Shown here: piece by piece, positions 52,630 to 60,112 of the stretch
Position numbering within the stretch: position 1 is the stretch's first letter
Layout of the letters: the number at the start of each line of letters is the position of its first letter
Assembly: GCA_934481385.1 (NCBI GenBank)
Contig: CAKSPD010000009.1
Location: 1-64,000, forward strand
Direction: 5' to 3'
DNA length: 64,000 nt
Source of the DNA: an uncultured Oscillospiraceae bacterium
GTDB lineage: Bacteria > Bacillota > Clostridia > Oscillospirales > Ruminococcaceae
The notes under the pieces: model-generated
What the model was told of the DNA's origin: nothing
What the model saw: the letters and a program-made list of their open reading frames with translations, nothing else
The model's database searches: none
Made by a program: the position numbers and the translations under genes

Positions 52630-53130
52630 TTGGAATATAAAAAAGGTGAATATGTCGTTTATAACGGATTTGAAATCTGTCAGATAGGCGACATTGTTAT
52701 GAAAAGTTTTGACGGAATAAATGAAAAAGAATATTATACTTTAATTCCGAATGAAGAAAAAAGTACATATTATATTCCGGCAGACAAGATGACAGAAAAT
52801 GTTCGTCCTGTTCTTACAAAAGAACAGTTTCTTGAACTTATTGACAGTCTGCCTGATACTGAAAGCAAATGGATTTCTGAAAAAAATGACCGTAAACATG
52901 ATTTTTCAGAGGCTTTTAAATCAGGGGATTACAGGCGTATAATTCCTTTTATGAACGGTATTTATAACGAAAAGCATAACCGTGAGATGAAAGGAAAACA
53001 GTTATTCAGTTATGATAAAAAATATCTTGAAAATGCCGAAAAGCTTTTACATAGTGAAATTTCATTTGTATTTAATATAAAAATTGAAGATGCTGAAAGC
53101 TTTATAAAAGAGAGATTAAAAAAATCCTGA
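52630..53130 (+). CDS. CarD/CdnL-family transcription regulator
   Basis: CarD-type proteins bind the RNA polymerase beta subunit and stabilise open promoter complexes. From the TTG at 52630 the protein is 166 residues. Its N-terminal RNA-polymerase-interacting domain starts LEYKKGEYVVYNGFEICQIG and continues with EYYTLIPNEEKSTYYIPADK. The helical C-terminal part is FSEAFKSGDYRRIIPFMNGI and ENAEKLLHSEISFVF. The TTG is chosen because AAAGGAG lies nine bases upstream and the promoter maps just before; the in-frame ATG at 52597 is at the transcription start. Monocistronic with a strong terminator. Confidence 0.85.
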   Translation: MEYKKGEYVVYNGFEICQIGDIVMKSFDGINEKEYYTLIPNEEKSTYYIPADKMTENVRPVLTKEQFLELIDSLPDTESKWISEKNDRKHDFSEAFKSGDYRRIIPFMNGIYNEKHNREMKGKQLFSYDKKYLENAEKLLHSEISFVFNIKIEDAESFIKERLKKS

Positions 53131-53143
53131 TTGAAAATATCTG

Positions 53144-53194
53144 CTGTCCTGATTTCAGATTTAACTTTTATCTGAAATCAGGACAGTATTTTTT
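53144..53194 (+). terminator. Intrinsic terminator of the CarD-type gene
   Basis: A perfect 17-base-pair stem (53144-53160 / 53170-53186) with a nine-base loop is followed by TATTTTTTT. Confidence 0.95.
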
Positions 53195-53265
53195 TATGCT
53201 ATTCAGCAAATTGAACTGTTTTATGAATATTTTTTATGCATATATACAAAAATCATTAAAAGCTC

Positions 53266-53296
53266 TTGACTTGGAGTTAACTCTAAGTAGTATAAT
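53266..53296 (+). promoter_or_regulatory. MerR-type promoter with operator
   Basis: TTGACT (53266-53271) and TATAAT (53291-53296) are 19 bases apart, the long spacer typical of MerR-activated promoters. A near-perfect inverted repeat (53269-53288, centre GAGTT-AACTC) fills the spacer. The MerR-type protein encoded next probably binds it and controls its own operon. Confidence 0.85.
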
Positions 53297-53324
53297 GAAA
53301 CTGCAATCTGAAGAGGCGGAAGAT

Positions 53325-53744
53325 ATGACAATAAAGGAAGTTGCCAATAAGTTTAATATAAGTGCTGATACATTGAGATATTATGAACGTGTGGGAATTA
53401 TTCCTGAAGTTCATCGTACTGCCGGAGGAATCCGCAATTACAGCGATGATGATATAAAATGGGTTGAAACGGCGGTCTGTTTCAGAAGTGCAGGAATGCC
53501 TATTGAACTTCTTATTGAATATGTCCGTCTTTTCAAAGAGGGTGACAATACTTTTGAAGCCCGTTGCAGTCTGCTTAAAGAGGCGAGGGAACGTATTCTT
53601 GCTGAACGCAGAAAATATGATGATGCCCTTGCAAAAATGAATTATAAAATAAAAAAATATGAAGAAGCAGTACGCACAGGTGTTCTGAAATGGGACGATG
53701 AGCCGAATTGCCACTCATCAGAATTTAAAGATTTAAATGAATAA
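53325..53744 (+). CDS. MerR family transcriptional regulator
   Basis: The 139-residue protein has an N-terminal winged HTH, MTIKEVANKFNISADTLRYY followed by ERVGIIPEVHRTAGGIRNYS, and a C-terminal coiled coil (about 75-115). No cysteine metal-binding motif is visible, so it is closer to the AdhR-like branch that senses aldehydes or thiol stress. The ATG at 53325 follows GAGGCGGAAG. It is the first gene of the MerR-flavodoxin-DXS-like operon under its own operator. Confidence 0.9.
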   Translation: MTIKEVANKFNISADTLRYYERVGIIPEVHRTAGGIRNYSDDDIKWVETAVCFRSAGMPIELLIEYVRLFKEGDNTFEARCSLLKEARERILAERRKYDDALAKMNYKIKKYEEAVRTGVLKWDDEPNCHSSEFKDLNE

Positions 53745-53758
53745 CGGAGGTAATTATC

Positions 53759-54229
53759 ATGAGCAAAAAACTTGTAGCATATTTCAGTGCGAGCGGAGTA
53801 ACAAAAGGAGTAGCAGAGAAAATTGCAAAATCAGCCGGAGCTGATATTTTTGAAATAGTTCCTGCAAAGCCATATACAGATGCAGACCTTGACTGGATGA
53901 ACGCAGACAGCCGTTCTTCAAAGGAAATGAAAAACAAATCATACCGTCCTGAAATTTCAGACAGTAAACTTGATATTTCCGGTTATGATACAATATATCT
54001 CGGCTTTCCGATATGGTGGTATGTTGCACCTACAATTGTAAATACATTCCTTGAAAAGTATGATTTTTCAGGCAAGAAAATAATCGTATTTGCAACATCA
54101 GGTTCAAGCGGAATGGGAAATACCATTGCTGAACTTAAACCGTCTGCACCGAATGCAGAATGGGGAAAAGCTGAAAGACTTACTTCAGGAATATCACAGT
54201 CAGATATTGATAAATGGATAAATGAATAA
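53759..54229 (+). CDS. Flavodoxin-like protein
   Basis: The 156-residue protein starts KKLVAYFSASGVTKGVAEKI, the FMN phosphate-binding loop of flavodoxins, and has LGFPIWWYVAPTIVNTFLE near 81-99 and IVFATSGSSGMGN near 111-123. It is probably an FMN-dependent electron carrier or quinone/aldehyde-type reductase. AAATAACGGAGG precedes the ATG. It lies 14 bases downstream of the MerR gene and is followed by the DXS-like gene. Confidence 0.9.
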   Translation: MSKKLVAYFSASGVTKGVAEKIAKSAGADIFEIVPAKPYTDADLDWMNADSRSSKEMKNKSYRPEISDSKLDISGYDTIYLGFPIWWYVAPTIVNTFLEKYDFSGKKIIVFATSGSSGMGNTIAELKPSAPNAEWGKAERLTSGISQSDIDKWINE

Positions 54230-54245
54230 GGAGGTATACAATAAT

Positions 54246-55994
54246 ATGTATATTGAAAACATTAATTCACCTTCAGATGTTAAAAAACTTGATACAGAAC
54301 AGCTTAATGTTCTTGCCACTGAAATAAGAAACGGACTTATGAACCGTCTTTCAAAAAAAGGCGGTCATTTCGGCCCTAACTTTGGATTTGTTGAGGCAAC
54401 AATTGCACTGCATTATGTTTTTAATTCACCTGTTGACAAAATAGTTTATGATGTTTCACATCAGAGCTATGTTCATAAAATGCTTACAGGCAGAAAAAAT
54501 GCTTATATATCAGATGAACATTTTGCAGATGTTTCAGGATATACAAATCCGGAGGAAAGCGAACACGATTTTTTCAATGTCGGTCATACTTCAACATCTG
54601 TAAGTCTTGCCTGCGGACTTGCCAAGGGCAGAGATTTAAAAGGTGATAAGGAAAATATCATTGCTGTTATAGGTGACGGCTCATTAAGCGGAGGAGAGGC
54701 TCTCGAAGGTCTTGACTTTGCATCTGAGCTTGAAAGCAATTTTATTATTGTTGTAAACGACAATGATATGTCAATCGCTGAAAATCATGGCGGACTTTAT
54801 AAAAATTTAAAGGCACTGCGTGATTCTGACGGAAAATGTGAATGCAATCTTTTCAAGGCGATGGGACTTGATTATATTTATGTCGGTGAAGGAAACAACA
54901 TTGAAAAACTGATTGAAGCTTTTAAAAGTGTAAAGGATACTGACCGCCCTGTTGTTGTCCATATAAGAACAGTTAAAGGAAAAGGATATGCTCCTGCTGA
55001 AACTGAAAAGGAAAACTGGCACTGGTGTATGCCTTTTGATACTGAAACAGGCAAATCAAAATTCTCATTTGACGGTGAGGATTACGGCAATATGACCTGT
55101 GATTATCTTATGAAAAAGATGAAAGCCGATAAAAGAGTTGTTGCAGTTGTTGCAGCAGTTCCTACAAGTATCGGATTTACTGAAGATAAGCGTAAAGAAG
55201 CCGGAAAACAGTTTGTTGACGTCGGAATTGCTGAGGAACACGCTGTTGCTATGGTTTCAGGAATTGCAAAAAACGGCGGAAAACCTGTATTTTCAACACA
55301 TTCAAGCTTTTTTCAGAGAACTTATGACCAGATTTCACAGGATTTGTGTATAAACAGCAATCCTGCAACACTGATTGTAAATACTGCCTCTGTTTATGGA
55401 ATGAACGATGTAACACATCTTGGAATATACGATATACCTATGATGTCAAATATTCCGAATCTTGTTTATCTTGCTCCGACAAACTGTGAGGAATATTTTG
55501 CAATGCTTGACTGGAGCATTGAACAGAATAAGTATCCTGTTGCGGTAAGAATTCCATGTAACGGTGTAATTCATTCAGAAGAACCTGCTGATACTGATTA
55601 TAGTAATCTCAATAAATATAAGATTACAAAACAGGGTGAAAAAATTGCTGTTATTGCTCTTGGTGATTTCTATCAGATTGGTGAAAAGCTCTGCGAATTC
55701 ATTGAGCTTAAAACAGGTATTGCTCCTACACTTATAAACCCGAGATATATAACAGGCATTGATACTGAAATGCTTGAAGATATTAAAAAGAATCATTCAA
55801 AGGTTATTACCCTTGAGGACGGTGTTCTTGACGGCGGATTTGGTGAAAAGATTTCACGTTTCTATGGCCCTTCTGATATTAAGGTGTATAACTATGGTCT
55901 TAAAAAGGAATTTATCGACAGATATTCTGCTGAAGATATTCTGAAAGAAAATCATCTTACTCCGGAACAGATTTATAATGACATTATTTTTTAA
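54246..55994 (+). CDS. Divergent 1-deoxy-D-xylulose-5-phosphate synthase-like enzyme
   Basis: The 582-residue protein is a thiamine-diphosphate enzyme of the DXS/transketolase group. It has GGHFGPNFGFVEATIALHYV near 42-61, IAVIGDGSLSGGEALEGLDF near 141-160 with the downstream NDND of the cofactor-binding GDG-NDN motif, and FVDVGIAEEHAVAMVSGI near 328-345. It is about 40 residues shorter than typical Dxs, and the linker after the NDND region is clearly abbreviated; the usual DGHD-type motif reads GEGNN. The role may differ from isoprenoid synthesis. The ATG at 54246 has AAGGAGG upstream and lies 16 bases past the flavodoxin stop. Confidence 0.75.
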   Translation: MYIENINSPSDVKKLDTEQLNVLATEIRNGLMNRLSKKGGHFGPNFGFVEATIALHYVFNSPVDKIVYDVSHQSYVHKMLTGRKNAYISDEHFADVSGYTNPEESEHDFFNVGHTSTSVSLACGLAKGRDLKGDKENIIAVIGDGSLSGGEALEGLDFASELESNFIIVVNDNDMSIAENHGGLYKNLKALRDSDGKCECNLFKAMGLDYIYVGEGNNIEKLIEAFKSVKDTDRPVVVHIRTVKGKGYAPAETEKENWHWCMPFDTETGKSKFSFDGEDYGNMTCDYLMKKMKADKRVVAVVAAVPTSIGFTEDKRKEAGKQFVDVGIAEEHAVAMVSGIAKNGGKPVFSTHSSFFQRTYDQISQDLCINSNPATLIVNTASVYGMNDVTHLGIYDIPMMSNIPNLVYLAPTNCEEYFAMLDWSIEQNKYPVAVRIPCNGVIHSEEPADTDYSNLNKYKITKQGEKIAVIALGDFYQIGEKLCEFIELKTGIAPTLINPRYITGIDTEMLEDIKKNHSKVITLEDGVLDGGFGEKISRFYGPSDIKVYNYGLKKEFIDRYSAEDILKENHLTPEQIYNDIIF

Positions 55995-56268
55995 TAACAA
56001 CAAATATAATTTCAGTGAATATTTGTGTTTGAATTTTGATTGCTGAACAAAAGCGGTTATGCATCAGCATAATAAATTCTGAAAATTGTTATCAGCAGGT
56101 TTATTTAATCTCCTTAAATATGTGCCGGAGTTATGAAAATGTGCTGATATATATATGCCGAAGCACAAATTTCGGAATTTATTTCAGTATTGTTTTGTAT
56201 TAAATTTACATGCGTTATTATCGGGCAAATCTATAATCTGTTCAAAGTCACAAAAATCCGAAGTTGTA
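55995..56268. other. Intergenic region before the pyrimidine operon
   Basis: About 270 bases with no credible gene. Weak stems are present (ACAAATA/TATTTGT near 56000-56029, CCGAA/TTCGG near 56158-56175) but neither is a clear terminator. The promoter of the next operon begins at 56269. Confidence 0.6.
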
Positions 56269-56298
56269 TTGACATATAGAATTGATAGCTGTTATAAT
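56269..56298 (+). promoter_or_regulatory. Promoter of the pyrimidine catabolism operon
   Basis: TTGACA (56269-56274) and TATAAT (56293-56298) are perfect boxes with an 18-base spacer. Transcription would start near 56305. Confidence 0.85.
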
Positions 56299-56340
56299 AT
56301 AGACAGTTAAAGAAAACAAATCAATATAAAAACAAAAGTT

Positions 56341-56396
56341 AAGCAGGCAATGTCGCCAATGGTATTTACCAAAAGTTGACATTGCCTGCTTTTTTA
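56341..56396 (+). terminator. Leader terminator (attenuator) of the pyrimidine operon
   Basis: A 14-base-pair perfect stem (56341-56354 / 56378-56391) is followed by a T run. Its 23-base loop contains a second small hairpin, GGTA-TT-TACC. It lies between the promoter and the first gene, 25 bases before the start, so the operon is either attenuated or partly terminated. No known riboswitch or PyrR-box was recognised. Confidence 0.8.
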
Positions 56397-56420
56397 TTTG
56401 ACTGAGAGGACTGATGAATT

Positions 56421-57206
56421 ATGGCTGAAATGATTAAAAATGACGTTGAAATTATGTTGGATAATGTTGGTATGGTTTATACAGCATCAGACGGAAGAGA
56501 TGTACAGGCTCTTACAAGTGTGAGTATGGATATACATAAGGGAGAATTTATTTCGCTTCTTGGGCCGTCAGGCTGTGGAAAAACAACACTCCTTCGTATT
56601 ATTGCAGATTTGATTCAGCCAACCTCAGGCAATGTAAAGATAAGCGGAGTAACACCTCGTGAAGCCCGTCTGAAAAGAAAATACGGAATGGTTTTTCAGA
56701 GTGCTGTTCTTTATGACTGGCGTACAGTTATTAAAAATATTGAACTTCCTCTTGAAATTACTCATGAACCAAAATCTGAACGCCATGAGAGAGCATTAAA
56801 AATGCTGGAACTTGTAGGACTTACTGAATTTCAGAATCATTATCCGCGACAGCTTTCAGGAGGTATGCAACAGAGAGTAGGTATTGCAAGAGCATTGGCA
56901 CTCCAGCCGGAAATACTTCTTATGGACGAACCGTTTTCAGCTCTTGATGAATTTACTCGTGAAAAACTTCACATAGATTTGCTGAAAATATGGAGAAAGA
57001 CAAATAAGACAATCATATTTGTAACTCATAATATTTCCGAATCAGTGTTCCTGTCTGACAGAGTGTGCGTGCTTTCACCTCACCCGGGAAGGCTTTCAGC
57101 AGTAATAGACATTGATTTGCCAAGACCAAGAACTATGGATATTAAAGATACACCAGAATTTACGGCACTTGTTTCAAAAGTAAGAAACAGTTTTGAAGGT
57201 GTTTAG
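56421..57206 (+). CDS. ABC transporter ATP-binding protein (nitrate/taurine/pyrimidine type)
   Basis: The 261-residue ATPase has Walker A GPSGCGKTTLLRIIADL near 50-66, signature RQLSGGMQQRVGIARAL near 146, Walker B ILLMDEPFSALDE near 169 and the H-loop VTHNISESVFLSD. This type pairs with NMT1/THI5-type binding proteins and TauC-like permeases, which follow. The operon also encodes pyrimidine-degrading enzymes, so a pyrimidine base or related ring is the likely cargo. Start ATG with GAGAGGA upstream. Confidence 0.92.
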   Translation: MAEMIKNDVEIMLDNVGMVYTASDGRDVQALTSVSMDIHKGEFISLLGPSGCGKTTLLRIIADLIQPTSGNVKISGVTPREARLKRKYGMVFQSAVLYDWRTVIKNIELPLEITHEPKSERHERALKMLELVGLTEFQNHYPRQLSGGMQQRVGIARALALQPEILLMDEPFSALDEFTREKLHIDLLKIWRKTNKTIIFVTHNISESVFLSDRVCVLSPHPGRLSAVIDIDLPRPRTMDIKDTPEFTALVSKVRNSFEGV

Positions 57207-57219
57207 GGTGGTGATTGAC

Positions 57220-58047
57220 TTGAAAAGGTTTAAAAAAATATTTACGTCAAAAGCATTCATAATGCTGATATGGGCAATGCTTCTTATAATTATATGGGAA
57301 CTGTGTGCATTGAATGTTGAACATACAAAGCGTACTCCTGAAAATGTTCTGCCTCATATCAGCGGAATTGTGGATTCAATATTCAGTACAAAGAAAATAA
57401 ACGGAAGTCAGACGGCTTTACAGATGGTTATGGAAAATGCCGGTGCTACGCTTTCGAGAGCCGGAATAGGATATCTGATTGGTATATTAGCCGGATTTGT
57501 ACTTGCACTTTTTATGAGTCTTTCAGGAATTGTTGAAAAAATAGCTTTTCCGTATCTTATGCTGATTCAGCTTATTCCTATACTGGGAATGGCTCCTATA
57601 ATCAATGCGATTACAGGAGATATTGCAGTAAGCCGTATAGTTATTGCCGCAATACTTACATTTTATCCTGTGGCAACAAATACGCTTGCAGGTTTTAAAT
57701 CAGTTCAGAGAGAAAAACATGAGCTTATGTATTCATACGGGGCAAATAAATTTCAGCTTTACACCAAAACAATGATACCGGCGTGTATACCTTACTTTTT
57801 TACCGGTCTGAAAATTTCTGCTCCGATGGCAATAACAGCATCTATACTTGTTGATACACTTCAGGGAGGTATAGGACTTGGCTGTCTGCTTTCACAGTCA
57901 TTAAAGGGAGCAATGACACGATATGTGTTCTGGGATATTGTATTATTCAGTGCAGTTATCGGTATTCTGAGCTTCTATATTATGGGAGTAATTGAGATAT
58001 TGCTCTGTCCGTATAAGAGAACAGGCAAAATGAAAAAGAAAGGGTGA
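57220..58047 (+). CDS. ABC transporter permease (first)
   Basis: The 275-residue TauC/SsuC-type permease has about six membrane helices and the EAA-loop-like segment FKSVQREKHELMYSYGANKF near 164-183. FTGLKISAPMAITASILVDT near 198-217 is typical. The start is ambiguous: TTG at 57220 with GGTGGTGA upstream is preferred, and a longer TTG start at 57193 would overlap the ATPase gene. A second permease follows, so the transporter has a heterodimeric channel. Confidence 0.85.
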   Translation: MKRFKKIFTSKAFIMLIWAMLLIIIWELCALNVEHTKRTPENVLPHISGIVDSIFSTKKINGSQTALQMVMENAGATLSRAGIGYLIGILAGFVLALFMSLSGIVEKIAFPYLMLIQLIPILGMAPIINAITGDIAVSRIVIAAILTFYPVATNTLAGFKSVQREKHELMYSYGANKFQLYTKTMIPACIPYFFTGLKISAPMAITASILVDTLQGGIGLGCLLSQSLKGAMTRYVFWDIVLFSAVIGILSFYIMGVIEILLCPYKRTGKMKKKG

Positions 58048-58052
58048 GAGCA

Positions 58053-58856
58053 TTGACAGTCCTGAATAAGAAAAGAAAATCGGCTGTTGAATCTGTGCTT
58101 TATCCGGTTCTGTTCGGAACTGCAATTATTATTATGTGGCAGACGGGAATACTTCATAAACTGCTTAACACAGATGAATATATACTCCCGTACCCGACAA
58201 GGATAATTAACATAATTTCTGAAAACAGCGATAAAATAATGACAAACGTCTGGGCTTCTGTTGAAGTTGCAGTATGCGGTTTGATTTTTGGTTCAGTTCT
58301 GGGATATTTTGTAGCGATTATTGCAACATTGTTTCCCACATTCGGAAAAGGCGGACTTACAATAATATCTGCATTCAACGCTATTCCTATTGTAGCTCTT
58401 GCTCCGGTAATAATAAACTGGACAAAAGATGTAAGCAGTCAGGCTGAAGTGCGTAGTATGGTTGCAAAAATAATAGTTGTTACAATAGTAAGTATGGCAT
58501 CTATGAGTGTCAACGCATACAGAGGACTTACAGAACTTGCTCCGTTTTCCGATGACCTTATGAAAACATATGCTGCCGGAAAAATGACTGAATTTGTAAA
58601 ACTTCGTTTGCCTAACAGTATTCCGTATATTTTTACAGCATTAAGAGTAAGTGTTCCGGGCAGTGTAATAAGTGCACTTGTAAGTGAATATTTTGCTGAA
58701 TACATAATAGGTGTCGGAAGGCAGATACGTGAAAATATTCTTATAGCCCAATATTCAACAGCGTGGGCATATATAGTTGTAGCATGTATAATAGGAATTG
58801 TTATGTATGCAGTCCTTATGATAATAGAATCGGTATTATTAAGAAAACGCAGATAG
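58053..58856 (+). CDS. ABC transporter permease (second)
   Basis: The 267-residue permease has about six helices and the EAA-like segment LAPFSDDLMKTYAAGKMTEF near 163-182, followed by FTALRVSVPGSVISALVSEY. It is a paralog of the previous gene. The start is taken as TTG at 58053, with AAAGGG eight bases upstream; a GTG at 58044 overlapping the previous stop is also possible. Confidence 0.85.
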   Translation: MTVLNKKRKSAVESVLYPVLFGTAIIIMWQTGILHKLLNTDEYILPYPTRIINIISENSDKIMTNVWASVEVAVCGLIFGSVLGYFVAIIATLFPTFGKGGLTIISAFNAIPIVALAPVIINWTKDVSSQAEVRSMVAKIIVVTIVSMASMSVNAYRGLTELAPFSDDLMKTYAAGKMTEFVKLRLPNSIPYIFTALRVSVPGSVISALVSEYFAEYIIGVGRQIRENILIAQYSTAWAYIVVACIIGIVMYAVLMIIESVLLRKRR

Positions 58857-58904
58857 GCTGTGTTGCTTATAATATAAAAAGTTCAGAAACAGGAGGAAAT
58901 AATT

Positions 58905-60035
58905 ATGAAAAATTTCAGAAAAACTATCGCTTTCCTTGCAGCGTTAACAATGGTGACAGCATCTTTTGCAGGCTGTGGTTCATCAGAAAATAAATCATCA
59001 GATTCAGCAACATCATCATCTTCATCTGTTGCAGAGGATAAATCATCATCTTCTTCCGCAGAAATGTCCAGCGGTGACAGAATAATTTCCGCAGCTCAGG
59101 CAGGAAAAATCGGAAACTGGGGATTAGGCAATGAATATGAAATTCTTGCACTCCTTACAAAGTATGGTCAGAAACCTGAATATCTTTCACAGTCATTCGA
59201 TATGGACGGTTTTGATGATAATTCAATTACTCTTGCTTCAGCTATGACATATAATGAACTTGGACTTGTTGTAAATGATTATCAGGGCGGTTACGGATAC
59301 GGAGATACAGTCGGCATAATTGATATGAATGATGAAGGCGTTGCGATGCTTGAAGATAACCTTTTCTGTACAAAATCATTTGCAAAGGAAAATCCGAATA
59401 CAGTTAAAGCTTTCGTTTATGCTTCAATGGAGGGCTGGAAATATGCCTGCGAACACCCTGATGAAGCAGCTCAGATAGTATATGAGGCAGGTTCATCTGT
59501 ATCATCTGACCATCAGGCATATATGGCATCAGAAGTTAAAAAGCTTGTTGAAACAGATACAAAAGGCAATGCTGTTTCTGATTACGGAAAAATGGACGAG
59601 GAGGCTATGCAACAGACTCTTGACCTCGCAAAGCAGTACATATCACTGGACGACAGTTCAGCAGCACAGAAACTCCAGACATTGACTTTAGATGATATTC
59701 GTGATACTTCTTTCTGGGAATCTGCAATGACAAAGAATTTCGGCACACCTGAAAAATCAGATGTTTCCGTACAGCTCAAATGGTTACCACAGTGTCAGTT
59801 TATGGGATACTATGTTGCAAAGGCAAAAGGCTATTATGATGAAGTCGGACTCAATGTCAATATAGTTTCCGGTGGCGGAGATATTGGCGAAACAACGGCA
59901 GTAAATAACGGAACTGTTGATTTTGGTGTAACATGGGTATCAAACCTTATTTCAGCAAATGCAGGCGGTATGGACCTTCTGGAAGTTGCACAGGTTTATC
60001 AGCGTTCAGGACTTGTTCTTGTATATAAGAAATAA
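58905..60035 (+). CDS. NMT1/THI5-type substrate-binding lipoprotein, apparently circularly permuted
   Basis: The 376-residue lipoprotein has a signal peptide with lipobox FAGC (Cys24) and a Ser-rich linker to about 55. The binding-protein fold follows with its halves in swapped order. Residues about 56-280 begin SSGDRIISAAQAGKIGNWG and NEYEILALLTKYG and run through FDMDGFDDNSITLASAMTYN; in known family members these follow the first lobe. Residues about 285-376 (VSVQLKWLPQCQFMGYYVAK, KGYYDEVGLNVNIVSGGGDI, then DFGVTWVSNLISANAGG) are the normal N-terminal lobe and end at LVLVYKK. Both halves look complete. The ligand is likely a pyrimidine. AGGAGG precedes the ATG. Confidence 0.85.
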   Translation: MKNFRKTIAFLAALTMVTASFAGCGSSENKSSDSATSSSSSVAEDKSSSSSAEMSSGDRIISAAQAGKIGNWGLGNEYEILALLTKYGQKPEYLSQSFDMDGFDDNSITLASAMTYNELGLVVNDYQGGYGYGDTVGIIDMNDEGVAMLEDNLFCTKSFAKENPNTVKAFVYASMEGWKYACEHPDEAAQIVYEAGSSVSSDHQAYMASEVKKLVETDTKGNAVSDYGKMDEEAMQQTLDLAKQYISLDDSSAAQKLQTLTLDDIRDTSFWESAMTKNFGTPEKSDVSVQLKWLPQCQFMGYYVAKAKGYYDEVGLNVNIVSGGGDIGETTAVNNGTVDFGVTWVSNLISANAGGMDLLEVAQVYQRSGLVLVYKK

Positions 60036-60112
60036 AAAAATAATCTGTATGGATTGCCGTTCTGATACAGCAGTCCATACAGAAAGCAATAAATAAAAAG
60101 GAGTGTACTGGT

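Noticed and set aside
56401..56416. CTGAGAGGACTGATG resembles part of the thiamine pyrophosphate riboswitch core
   Set aside because: The remaining conserved parts of the TPP element are absent before and after it, and the segment lies after the terminator, so it is read as the ribosome-binding region of the ATPase gene.
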